DNA of 64,000 nt from Sphingorhabdus sp. (GTDB lineage Bacteria; Pseudomonadota; Alphaproteobacteria; Sphingomonadales; Sphingomonadaceae): assembly GCF_023910635.1 (NCBI RefSeq), contig NZ_JAAVVZ010000006.1, forward strand, positions 1 to 64,000. Reading direction: 5' to 3'. The notes beneath the pieces are model-generated. The model was not told the origin of the DNA. It worked only from the letters and a program-made list of their open reading frames with translations, and searched no databases. Below, in pieces: positions 43,942 through 53,143 of this stretch (its first letter is position 1; each line of letters starts with the position of its first letter). Both the position numbers and the translations under genes were made by a program.

Positions 43942-44634
43942 ATGCCTTTGCCGCCGAGAAAAGCAAAAATCGAAACATCCAACGACAATCGAAAGCGGCA
44001 ACGCCACAAACTTTTTCTCGAAGTTGAAGGCGGGGAACACGGCACCGCGTCAGATGCAGTTTTGGTCCACGACATCTTGGATACAGGCTTGCTTATCGAA
44101 ACCAAATCCGAATTAGGCGTGGGCGAAATCATAGAGGTCAACCTTCCCAATGTCGGCGTGATGGAAGCGGAAATCATGTGGGCCGGTGGGCAAATCTATG
44201 GCTGCAAATTCACGCGAGAACGCACGCAAGCAGCCATCAGCGCGGAGCTACTCGGCGCGCGCTTTACGCTGACCAATTCTGTGGCAGTGGATGCTGTCAC
44301 CGACACGGCAAAAGGCGGCATAATGGGCCATGATGCATCGACCGAGGGCCTATCCTATGCCAGAAAATTGTGGGTCAACGTCGGGATGGTGCTTTCGTTA
44401 GGGACCATGGCCGCCGCTGCGGTTTTTTGTTTGGTTTTCGAACCGGGATCAATGGCCATTATGGATATCGGGGTCAAAAGATGCTTTTGCTTATGGGAGA
44501 TAGGCCCGCCGCCTCTCTTGAAGCATGATCGGTCCGTATTGGTAAAAAATAAGATCAATCGGCACGGCGTAAGAAATGCTTATGTCGACATAGCTGACGC
44601 CGTTACTGGTCCCCCTGCTCACCGCCGGCGTTGA
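43942..44634 (+). CDS. PilZ-domain-like protein with C-terminal TM helix
   Basis: RKRQRHKLFLEVEGG ... VHDILDTGLLIETKSELGVGEIIEVNLPNVGVMEAEIMWAGGQIYGCKF; C-terminal end uncertain. Confidence 0.65.
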   Translation: MPLPPRKAKIETSNDNRKRQRHKLFLEVEGGEHGTASDAVLVHDILDTGLLIETKSELGVGEIIEVNLPNVGVMEAEIMWAGGQIYGCKFTRERTQAAISAELLGARFTLTNSVAVDAVTDTAKGGIMGHDASTEGLSYARKLWVNVGMVLSLGTMAAAAVFCLVFEPGSMAIMDIGVKRCFCLWEIGPPPLLKHDRSVLVKNKINRHGVRNAYVDIADAVTGPPAHRRR

Positions 44635-44895
44635 AACTGTGCCATTTGTTATGCCGTATAGGCTGCTGGAAACAATCGTCCGGATTTGCGCATCGGTCAT
44701 CGGTGTTGCGCCGATATAGACCGTTGTCGCGCGCGCGCCTGTGTCGATGGCGTGCCGAAGCCCGGCATTGGCCAGCAAGATGAGCCCGAATTGCGCCATT
44801 CCATAAAACAACAACACAACAAGCGGCACCGCCAAGGCAAATTCGGTTGCAGATGCGCCGGAGTCATTTTTGCGATATTTGGACAACAGCATCAC
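44491..44895 (-). CDS. TadE-like pilus assembly protein
   Basis: KNDSGASATEFALAVPLVVLLFYGMAQFGLILLANAGLRHAID. Confidence 0.8.
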   Translation of the reverse strand: MMLLSKYRKNDSGASATEFALAVPLVVLLFYGMAQFGLILLANAGLRHAIDTGARATTVYIGATPMTDAQIRTIVSSSLYGITNGTVSTPAVSRGTSNGVSYVDISISYAVPIDLIFYQYGPIMLQERRRAYLP

Positions 44896-45368
44896 TGAAT
44901 CCTTACAGAAGCATCGCCCTCAACCCGAACAAAGCCATTGGCGTCCGTGGTGAGAAAATTGCCATAATTCACAGCGGGCGAAAATTTGCCGCGAATGCGT
45001 ACTTTGACAAATCGGGCGATCTGAGAGCCAGCCGTTGTGCAGGTTGCCGTAAACGTGCTTTGGACGGCATTGTTGCACTCAAGCCAATAGGTCACGGTCA
45101 CGTCGGACACGGCAACATTTGCGGCCGCCGCAGCCTCGGCACGACTTGCGGTATAGTCTGTCTTCACGCGGGAAAAAGCGGTGATCTGCTCCACGGCTCT
45201 GGCGGCGGCAGCCTCTACCCGCAGCTTTTCGGCGAATCCCATCGCAGAATCGATCGCACCCAATAAAAGCAGCAAGCCAACCGGAAAAATCAGCGCCAGC
45301 TCAATAGTGCTTGTCCCGCGGCTATCCTGCCGGGCGGCGTTCAAAACTTTGATGATATGCGCCATCAA
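44892..45368 (-). CDS. TadE-like pilus assembly protein
   Basis: RQDSRGTSTIELALIFPVGLLLLLGAIDSAMGFAEKL. Confidence 0.8.
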   Translation of the reverse strand: MMAHIIKVLNAARQDSRGTSTIELALIFPVGLLLLLGAIDSAMGFAEKLRVEAAAARAVEQITAFSRVKTDYTASRAEAAAAANVAVSDVTVTYWLECNNAVQSTFTATCTTAGSQIARFVKVRIRGKFSPAVNYGNFLTTDANGFVRVEGDASVRIQ

Positions 45369-45369
45369 A

Positions 45370-46623
45370 TCACCCGACCAACCTTACCTGCGTGCCTTCA
45401 AAGGTATCCGCCGCCGTCCCGACGGGACAGTCGTTGGTAATCTTGGTATTGCCTGTCATGACCACTTTACGCGATACGATCTGCAGGCAATCGGTCGCAA
45501 ATGTGGAGTTTCCGTTCAATGTCACGGTTTGTGAGGGCATGTAAATTGCGCCTAGAAACGACCCCGATGCCCCGCCGTTGAACACGTCATTATAGGATGC
45601 AGGCGCGCTGGGATCTTTGAAAAAGAGGACGCCCTTATATTTGCCGCTTGCCGGAGCCGCCATTTCAATATCCGCGCCACCGTTCATTTTAACCTGTCCA
45701 ATGTCTGTCCCGGTTCCGGTCAAAATGATTGTGACGCCGATGGCGGTGATTTCGGATTGGGCATTGGTTTCAAAATCCCCACTTTTGATATAATAGGTGC
45801 CCGGATTCATGGTCAGCTTGCCGCGCACGTTGATACCAGTGAAACAGCCGGGGTTGATCGTTATATTTTGTTTGTTGCCTACGGTCAGCGAATTGCCGCT
45901 ACACACGGCCGGCGCCTCTGCCGTTGGATCTCCAAGCGCAGCAAACGGGTTTCGTTGCGGGATGGAATAAGGGACAAGCTGCGTCCCATTGGCGTAGTTC
46001 GCACTGGCGGGCACATTCCCCACCGCAGCAACCGGCGACGCCCGCACAAAAGTCGAACCTTCTGCGGTTACGGCGCTACTGCCTGTGGAATTACTCGCGA
46101 CACCGCAACCCAAATCGACGGTCGAGTTGCCCGAAAATGTCACGCCATTTGCGTTCGTATCCTCAAGTGAAATGACGCAATAGTCGCCATTGTTCAGCAC
46201 CGCAGCAATTGCCTCCACTTTAATCAATGGCGGATCTGACAAAAACAAACTCGAAAAGGGAAGCGCTTTACTATAGGTCAAAACAACCTTGACCGCGCGA
46301 GGGTCTCCGGCAAATTTTCCTGCTGTCGGCGCGTTCTCAACTGTAACACCAACCCCGGTAAATGCATCAAGCGTTTTGGCCAGATCATTATTGGCATTAT
46401 CGCTTACGCTCTTGGCCTGTGCCTTGGCATAAGCGCCGTTCAACGCAGCCGAATCGGCACTTCGCTGCAATTGCAGCTTCATTAAAGTCCATTGGATGGT
46501 GTCGGTTCCAAGGCCTGCGAGACCGACAAGCAACGGCATGGAAAGACCCATAAGGATCAATACATTACCCCGTTCATTGGTGCGTAGATTGCGCATGAAG
46601 CCGTCTAACTTACGCATGTTCAT
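45370..46623 (-). CDS. TadG-like protein with beta-rich C-terminal region
   Basis: LRTNERGNVLILMGLSMPLLVGLAGLGTDTIQWTLMKLQLQRSADSAALNGA. Confidence 0.82.
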   Translation of the reverse strand: MNMRKLDGFMRNLRTNERGNVLILMGLSMPLLVGLAGLGTDTIQWTLMKLQLQRSADSAALNGAYAKAQAKSVSDNANNDLAKTLDAFTGVGVTVENAPTAGKFAGDPRAVKVVLTYSKALPFSSLFLSDPPLIKVEAIAAVLNNGDYCVISLEDTNANGVTFSGNSTVDLGCGVASNSTGSSAVTAEGSTFVRASPVAAVGNVPASANYANGTQLVPYSIPQRNPFAALGDPTAEAPAVCSGNSLTVGNKQNITINPGCFTGINVRGKLTMNPGTYYIKSGDFETNAQSEITAIGVTIILTGTGTDIGQVKMNGGADIEMAAPASGKYKGVLFFKDPSAPASYNDVFNGGASGSFLGAIYMPSQTVTLNGNSTFATDCLQIVSRKVVMTGNTKITNDCPVGTAADTFEGTQVRLVG

Positions 46624-46767
46624 GTCCCATGATGTCGAAAAATCCCTGCATTTACGCCAGTCTTTATCGCGTAATTTAGTTAACAACTGCTGTGAGAATT
46701 CGGTAAGCAAAAGCTTAAGGGCGCATTGCGTAAAGCGAAGCGACTGACGGGCAGCATAAGGGCGGAC

Positions 46768-48033
46768 ATGGTGATTTTGCAGCAGGGACAGGGATTGATC
46801 GGCATCTTTTTGATCCTGACGCTCGCATGGGCATGCTCCGAAGATCGCGCCGCACGGCCGTCTTGGCGCTGGATTTTCGGCGCGCTTGTCTTGCAAATTG
46901 CGCTCGCGCTGGCGGTGACACGGGTGCCGTTTATCTGGACCCTGGTCGGCTATGCCAACAATGCGGTCGCGGCAGTGGAAAAGGCGACATTGGTCGGATC
47001 AAGTTACATGTTCGGCTATACCGGCGGCGCGCCAATCCCGTTTGTGCTCAAGCCCGGCGTGGAACAGCCCATAATCGTCGCATTTCAGATATTGCCGCTC
47101 ATCATCGTCTTTTCCGCGCTCTCGGCCTTGTTATGGCATTGGGGCATCTTGCGCGCTGCGGTCCGTGGCCTGTCCTGGGCATTGCGCAAGACCCTGGGCG
47201 TCAGCGGCGTCGTCGGGCTGGGCGGCGGCGCGACAATGTTTCTGGGCGTTGTCGAATCCCCCCTTGTCCTGCGGGCGTGGTTTGAACGGATGAGCCGGGC
47301 CGAATTGTTCATGATCATGGTGTTGATCATGGCCACCATCTCCGGCGCTATCCTTGTCCTATATGCCACCACCTTGTCCAAAACCGTGCCGGACGCCGTT
47401 GGCCATATGATTGTCGCCTCGCTCATTTCCTTACCCGCCGCTGTCCTCATCGCGCGGCTGATGGTCCCTGGCGATGGCAGCATGAGCGCAGAAGATGCCG
47501 ACGCTGACCTGAAATATGAAAGCAGCATGGACGCGGTCATCAAAGGTACGATGGAGGGCATCCAATTGGTGCTGGCCGTCATCGCCATCATCATCGTCGT
47601 ATTTGCCTTGGTCAATTTGACCGACCAGTTGCTGGCCTTGCTGCCCCAAGTGGATGCACAGCCGCTCACCCTCAAACGTATTTTTGGCTGGCTGTTCGCG
47701 CCGTTGATGTGGAGCATTGGCATCCCTTGGGACCAAGCACCAGCGGCAGGGGCATTGATGGGCACCAAGACCATCCTCAACGAATATGTTGCCTATCTTG
47801 ATCTCGCCGCCTTGCCCGCCGACAGTTTTGACGCGCGCAGCAAGCTGATCATCACTTATGCCTTATGCGGGGTTGCAAACCTTGCCAGCGTCGGCCTGTT
47901 GGTATCGACCATCGCCACGCTCGCCCCCACACGGCGCGCAGAGGTCTCCGCTCTGGGTATGAAAAGCTGGGTCGCCGGCAATATGGCCTCTGCGATGACG
48001 GGCGCAGTCATTGGCCTTGTCACCTTGGCCTGA
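46768..48033 (+). CDS. Concentrative nucleoside transporter (CNT/NupC family)
   Basis: FGYTGG, IPFVLKPG, FLGVVESPLVLRAWFERMSRAELFMIMVLIMATISG; GTKTILNEYVAYLDL. Confidence 0.9.
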   Translation: MVILQQGQGLIGIFLILTLAWACSEDRAARPSWRWIFGALVLQIALALAVTRVPFIWTLVGYANNAVAAVEKATLVGSSYMFGYTGGAPIPFVLKPGVEQPIIVAFQILPLIIVFSALSALLWHWGILRAAVRGLSWALRKTLGVSGVVGLGGGATMFLGVVESPLVLRAWFERMSRAELFMIMVLIMATISGAILVLYATTLSKTVPDAVGHMIVASLISLPAAVLIARLMVPGDGSMSAEDADADLKYESSMDAVIKGTMEGIQLVLAVIAIIIVVFALVNLTDQLLALLPQVDAQPLTLKRIFGWLFAPLMWSIGIPWDQAPAAGALMGTKTILNEYVAYLDLAALPADSFDARSKLIITYALCGVANLASVGLLVSTIATLAPTRRAEVSALGMKSWVAGNMASAMTGAVIGLVTLA

Positions 48034-48190
48034 TGCGTATCATAAACTCATGGCGCTTGGTTGGCGGTCGTGCATATAATTTTAATCGGATTGCAATTTG
48101 CTGTCGGGCGTCTTTGCCTTTAAGGCGTTATCCAAGGTCATCGCTGGCGTCCGCCGCTTTACCATCACACCCAATGGATAATATAAGAAT

Positions 48191-48517
48191 ATGTCTTCAT
48201 ATAAAGAGCCGTCGTTTCAAGAACGTGCAGCCTTAGCCAACAAGGCAAAGCTGGACGCGGTTAATAAGCTGCGCGCAAAGCCAAAGCTCGACGAAGCGAC
48301 GCTTGCCGCACGCCGCGCCGCCGCCGAAGCGCGCGAACAGGCGCAAGCAAAAGCACGTGCAGAGAAAATAGCGGCCCGCGAATTGGAAAAGGCCGAGAAG
48401 CTGGAACGTGCGCAAATGTCGGTAGAGCCCGCCGCCCCGACAAAAACCGACGAAGAACGCAAGCTTGAACGCGATGCCAAATATGCAGCGAGAAAAGGCC
48501 GCAAAGGCAAGAAATAG
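48191..48517 (+). CDS. DUF6481-like small charged protein
   Basis: YKEPSFQERAALANKAKLDAVNKLRAKPKLDEATLAARRAAAEAREQ ... YAARKGRKGKK. Confidence 0.65.
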   Translation: MSSYKEPSFQERAALANKAKLDAVNKLRAKPKLDEATLAARRAAAEAREQAQAKARAEKIAARELEKAEKLERAQMSVEPAAPTKTDEERKLERDAKYAARKGRKGKK

Positions 48518-48531
48518 CGGGCGCTATAAAA

Positions 48532-49707
48532 TCATGCGGCTTGCTGCTTGATCGTCTCCATCAATGTTTTCATTTTGTCGATGGTATAGAGCATGCTCTG
48601 CATTTTGCTTTTGTCGCCCAGAAGATTGCTAACGCGTGCGTCGATCTTGCTCACTACCTTGGCAGAGACATTATCCTTGGCTTTGTCGCGCATGGCCTCA
48701 AGCTGTCCAAGATAACCGAAGGGCGCTGTGAACGAAACGGTCCCTAGGCCAACCGTTTTGTCGTCACCGCTGTAATGGAAAACCGCGCAGGCTTTAAGGT
48801 TGATCGTATCCCCGTCGATACTGTCAACACCAAGGTAGAGCGTCGCCGTCACATGTCCGCCATAGATGATTTTGATGGGAATAATTTTTCCGCAGGACCC
48901 GGTGTCGGAGCCCTTCATTTCCCGGAGACGTTTGACGACGTTGAGCGGTTGGCGGCCATCATCGGACCATTGCAGCCAGGACGCATATACAAAGCGCTCT
49001 TCAAGCTTGCTTTTATCGAGCCCTTTGGAGGAAAGCCCCGAGGCAACGGACTTCATGTTCGATTTACAATAATCCAGCTCTGTCGTTATCGTTGTCGTCT
49101 GATCGCCATCGGGCGATCCACAGATGTTCGATATGAAGGGAAAAAACTGCAACTGCATTCCCATTTGTATGGTTCGATCATACCCGTCATAGCTGGGCGT
49201 AGCACGCGCATAGCGTTGAAATAACGTTATCCCATTGTCTTTGATGTCATTGAACTTTTCAATCCGTTGCTGCAGCTTTGCTGCTCTGCTCACCAAAAGG
49301 CAGAATTTATCGCGGACCCGCTCATATTTGGCCTCTTGGTCAGAAGTGAGCGCAACCCCTTTTGCCTTGAGCGTATTATACGCAACCTGCGTGGCGCACA
49401 GATTGCTTGCATAGCCGATTTTCTGCGCGGCGGTCGTGTCCGTATAGGTGATCGGGTTTGGCATTGAGTCCACGTTTTTGTAGACATCTCCGCCGCTGCT
49501 AAATGACATATTGTAGACGGTGTCATCGGCGCCTTTGGGATCTTTCACCGCAAAATAGCTTTGATAAGACGCATTCATGCTGTCGACATCGGGCTCATAA
49601 TCGGCATAGGCGCTCGCGTTCGCGTCAATATCCTGCGCAAACAATACTCCGGACGTTCCCATCAGCAATGCAACAGAGGCTGCCTTACATATTTTATACA
49701 TTTTCAT
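48532..49707 (-). CDS. Secreted protein of unknown function
   Basis: 392 aa in track; signal peptide SVALLMGTSGVLFAQD; paired Cys; no family recognised. Confidence 0.7.
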   Translation of the reverse strand: MKMYKICKAASVALLMGTSGVLFAQDIDANASAYADYEPDVDSMNASYQSYFAVKDPKGADDTVYNMSFSSGGDVYKNVDSMPNPITYTDTTAAQKIGYASNLCATQVAYNTLKAKGVALTSDQEAKYERVRDKFCLLVSRAAKLQQRIEKFNDIKDNGITLFQRYARATPSYDGYDRTIQMGMQLQFFPFISNICGSPDGDQTTTITTELDYCKSNMKSVASGLSSKGLDKSKLEERFVYASWLQWSDDGRQPLNVVKRLREMKGSDTGSCGKIIPIKIIYGGHVTATLYLGVDSIDGDTINLKACAVFHYSGDDKTVGLGTVSFTAPFGYLGQLEAMRDKAKDNVSAKVVSKIDARVSNLLGDKSKMQSMLYTIDKMKTLMETIKQQAA

Positions 49708-49815
49708 CAAAAAAATCCTCTAAAACGGCTGTCCGCAATATTGTCATTCGGTGTCGCAATTGACTGATTATGGCGTTGCATGATGCCGGTTTTTGCCGCG
49801 GCGCCGATGCTAAAT

Positions 49816-51270
49816 TCATCCTAATTTCGCAGGCAATAACAGGCTCATAACCGGCGCGGGTGCTTCTGACGGGCGTCGTCCATATTGCGTAGGCGAAAGC
49901 AAAGCTGCTCCAAAAAGCATTTGGCTCCATTCGGCGGGGCTGCGCGTTGAAAGGCCCTGACCATTGGGTGGCCGGACCGTGAGCACGACCAGAACTTCGC
50001 GACGATCGACCGACGTGCCGCGACGTGAAAGCCCCGGAAGAGCCATCGGCGTTACCGAACGGTTGTTGGTGCTGCGCCGATTCAGGGAATCTCCCGATCC
50101 GACCACTATCGCCTTACCATAAGGTAGCTTCACGGACACTTCGACGAGGGTTTTGTCGGTCTCAAGTATACTTGCACCCCGCCCGACATTCACGGCAGAC
50201 TGTCCGGTAATGTTCGACATTTCCAAAACCACGTCTAGATCTACGTCAGTTGGACCAATCCGCTGCGGCGTTACTTCCAACGTCACACCGACATCGCGTT
50301 CAATCGGCTGGCTCCTGTCCGAGAGGGGAACGATCAAGACCGATGCACCTTCGGAGAATTTGGATTTGCGGCCTTCGCGGGCGAGGACGACTGGACTTGC
50401 CTCAAGCGTGACGCGTGAACTGCTGCTCGACGCGAGGTTGAGCGAATAATTGATTGCAGGGGCGGTGACCGTCAGGTTCCCTGTCTGCGTGCTCGCATCA
50501 GCCCCTGCCAGATCATAATTATAATTGAGCAAAGTTCCGCCGAACTGGACAGAAAGCCCATCAAGCAGATTAAGGCCCCTATTTCCCGTTGATGTGCGGT
50601 TTTCACGGATCAGATACGCTTCGATCACCACGCCTTCACCTGCGCCAACCACGGCATCGGGTGCTGTGCTGATTGATGATGGGGCAGTGGCCGGTAATTC
50701 GGTGCGGCTAGCGGACGAAGCTTGTGATGGTACAGGGCGCCAGCTTGTTCCTGCAAACGCCGCATCCAGAAATCCGAGCCCTGCGGTATCTAAGTCCGAC
50801 GCTCGGTCCGCCTGGGCCAAGGCCACACGCGCAAATTCTGGTTCGCCCGCGCGATATGCCAGCAGCGCCAAGGGAACAGCCATTGGCCCCGCTGCACCGC
50901 GCCGTTCAACGGCTTGGGCCATAAGACCCATGGCCTCTCGGATATTGCCAAGCTGGTAGGATGTTACAGATGCCCCCGCGAGCGGTTCCCACAGATCTGG
51001 CGCCAATCTCGCGGCTGTCTGAAAACCGCTCAACGCCATTTCCAGATCACCCCGCGTCACAGACGGCCCACTCAGGAAACCCATAGCAACTTCGTAATGC
51101 GCGGCAGCCGAAAGCGGATTGTGGCGAACGGAAGCAAAGCCGTCCGCTTCGACCGGCCGACCGATCCCCGTCATTGCACCTTTCATGTGCACCGGGGCGC
51201 AGCCTGCGGAAAGCAAAGCCATTAATATCACGAGGTTCAAAGACCATATTGGGTTACGCGTTGCCATCAT
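49816..51270 (-). CDS. Lipoprotein with TPR-like N-terminal part and secretin-like C-terminal domain
   Basis: Lipobox LLSAGC; repeat-like helices; VTLEVTPQRIGPTDVDLDVVLEMSNITG ... GKAIVVGSGDSLNR ... VLVVLTVRP as in secretin C-domains. Confidence 0.7.
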   Translation of the reverse strand: MMATRNPIWSLNLVILMALLSAGCAPVHMKGAMTGIGRPVEADGFASVRHNPLSAAAHYEVAMGFLSGPSVTRGDLEMALSGFQTAARLAPDLWEPLAGASVTSYQLGNIREAMGLMAQAVERRGAAGPMAVPLALLAYRAGEPEFARVALAQADRASDLDTAGLGFLDAAFAGTSWRPVPSQASSASRTELPATAPSSISTAPDAVVGAGEGVVIEAYLIRENRTSTGNRGLNLLDGLSVQFGGTLLNYNYDLAGADASTQTGNLTVTAPAINYSLNLASSSSSRVTLEASPVVLAREGRKSKFSEGASVLIVPLSDRSQPIERDVGVTLEVTPQRIGPTDVDLDVVLEMSNITGQSAVNVGRGASILETDKTLVEVSVKLPYGKAIVVGSGDSLNRRSTNNRSVTPMALPGLSRRGTSVDRREVLVVLTVRPPNGQGLSTRSPAEWSQMLFGAALLSPTQYGRRPSEAPAPVMSLLLPAKLG

Positions 51271-51537
51271 GTCCTTTCAAAACCAACATCAGTGCTCAAT
51301 ATATAAAGCGTCCACGACATTCGTTCGGCAGCAAGCGAGATCTGATGCGCCTGTGTCTCGCACAACGGCGCAACGTAAGGCAAATGCACAATTGTCAAAT
51401 CTGGTTCACATTTCCCCGAATGCATGTTGGATGAGATTTGATAACGCGCCGCGTGTCTGAAAATATGGCACACCGATTAGGGCGTTATCTGCCGGGCGAG
51501 GTCGCCCCAAATTTCGCGGTGTCATTTATGAAAAATA

Positions 51538-51613
51538 TGGTGCCGCCTATAGGATTCGAACCTACGACCCCCGCATTACGAATGCGATGCTCTACCAACT
51601 GAGCTAAGGCGGC
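51538..51613 (-). tRNA. tRNA-Thr(CGT)
   Basis: Cloverleaf on minus strand: GCCGCCT..GCTCAGTTGGTAGAGC..TCGCA-TTCGTAA-TGCGG..GTAGGTTCGAATCCTAT..AGGCGGC-A-CCA; anticodon CGT; encoded CCA. Confidence 0.95.
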
Positions 51614-51680
51614 AACTGGCGTTTGGGCCGTAGCTTCGCATAGCCAAGAGCGCTGGTGAGTTCAAGTGGCCTTTATGCAG

Positions 51681-51744
51681 AATACCCCGACGGCCAAATT
51701 GTGGGCCATCGGGGTATTGCATGCTCCGGCGGGGCTTTCGGAGC
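51681..51744 (-). terminator. Tandem stem-loops downstream of flagellin
   Basis: AATACCCCGA...TCGGGGTATT (51681-51718) and GCTCCG...CGGAGC (51723-51744); no strong T-tract. Confidence 0.55.
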
Positions 51745-51765
51745 GTGCGTTGTTACGCCTTCATC

Positions 51766-52578
51766 TTAACGCAGCAGGTTCAAAACGCCCTGCTGGCTTT
51801 GGTTTGCTTGCGCCAGCATCGCGGTCGAGGCCTGAGCAAGGATCTGTGACGACGCGAGTTTCGTCGATTCTGCCGAGAAGTCTGCGTCTTCGATGCGCGA
51901 TTTTGCTTCCGTCAAATTCATGGCTGTCGATGTCAGATTGTTGACGGTGGCCTCAAGGCGGTTTTGCACGGCACCGATGTTGGCGCGTTGCGCAGCAACA
52001 AGGTCAATGGCCGTATCGAGCAAGTCCAGCGCGGTGCTTGCGCCAGTGTCCGTTGAAAGGTCGATTCCGTCGATAACAAGGCCAGCGTCATCCATCGCCA
52101 CGATTTCGATATCGACAGTTTCACCGGTTTCAACCCCAGTCTGGATGCTGAACGTTTCGTCGTCATCCAGCAACACCGTTCCGTTGAAATCGGTCCGGCC
52201 TGCAATGTCGTTGATCTGGGCAATCAGGGCGTCGGATTCGGCGACGATTGCGTCGCGGTCTGACTCAACCGCAGTGCCGTTCGCAGATTGCACGGCCAGT
52301 TCACGCATGCGGACTAGAATATTGGAAATTTCGCCCATGGCGCCTTCGGCCGTCTGCGCCAGCGAAATGCCGTCATTGGCGTTACGGACAGCTTGGTTCA
52401 GACCGCGCACTTTTGCGTCCATACGGGTGGCGACCGCAAGGCCAGCGGCATCATCTTTAGCGCTATTGATCCGCTTACCCGACGAAAGACGCTCCATCGC
52501 GGTGCTAAGTGTATTGTTCGCCATACGTGAAGCATTTTGGGCGCGCAGCGCGCTGACATTGGTATTGATGACTGTCAT
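51766..52578 (-). CDS. fliC: Flagellin
   Basis: [53 protein letters not shown] ... [14 protein letters not shown]. Confidence 0.96.
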   Translation of the reverse strand: MTVINTNVSALRAQNASRMANNTLSTAMERLSSGKRINSAKDDAAGLAVATRMDAKVRGLNQAVRNANDGISLAQTAEGAMGEISNILVRMRELAVQSANGTAVESDRDAIVAESDALIAQINDIAGRTDFNGTVLLDDDETFSIQTGVETGETVDIEIVAMDDAGLVIDGIDLSTDTGASTALDLLDTAIDLVAAQRANIGAVQNRLEATVNNLTSTAMNLTEAKSRIEDADFSAESTKLASSQILAQASTAMLAQANQSQQGVLNLLR

Positions 52579-52747
52579 AATAAATCCTTTTGCTATTCCT
52601 CGTGGTGGGCAGCCCGACAGGGGTGAGCAGCCTCGGCATCAAGAAACGGCGTGCCGACCCATCGATTTAATTACCGGCGTCGGAAATTTGGCGAGAGCAG
52701 CTTCAGACTAGGCCTTATGCCTAAGAAGACTGCGCCTTTCGGCAAAT

Positions 52748-52762
52748 TGGCACATCATTTGC
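52748..52762 (+). promoter_or_regulatory. Predicted sigma-54 promoter upstream of fliE
   Basis: TGGCAC-ATCAT-TTGC exact match to TGGCAC-N5-TTGC, ~43 bp before the fliE ATG. Confidence 0.85.
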
Positions 52763-52804
52763 AAACATCTACGCAAAGGCAATTCCGCCTGCGGACCCAA
52801 ATGC

Positions 52805-53140
52805 ATGTCGACCATCGACCAGAGCCGACTTTTACAGATGCGCTCGTCCATCTTGAACCAGAATGACGCGTTGCGGCGTGCGGCTGGTCGTGATGTACCG
52901 GCCGAAGCGGTGGCATCAACGACGCCCTTTGCACAAACAATGACGGACGCGTTGCAAGTCGTGAACGCGCAGCAGGGCAAGGCCAGTGCGTTGTCGGCAT
53001 CCTATGAACGAGGCGAGACCAATGACATCGTCTCGGTCATGGTCGAACGGCAAAAGGCCTCAATTGGTTTTGAAGCAACGCTTCAGGTCCGCAACAAGCT
53101 GCTGTCCGCCTATCGCGACATCATGAACATGCCGGTATAA
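52805..53140 (+). CDS. fliE: Flagellar hook-basal body protein FliE
   Basis: 111 aa; ETNDIVSVMVERQKASIGFEATLQVRNKLLSAYRDIMNMPV. Confidence 0.92.
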   Translation: MSTIDQSRLLQMRSSILNQNDALRRAAGRDVPAEAVASTTPFAQTMTDALQVVNAQQGKASALSASYERGETNDIVSVMVERQKASIGFEATLQVRNKLLSAYRDIMNMPV

Positions 53141-53143
53141 CGC

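Noticed and set aside
52579-52740. Sigma-54 site for flagellin on the minus strand (CGGCAC-GCCGT-TTCT)
   Set aside because: Fails the essential GC of the -12 element
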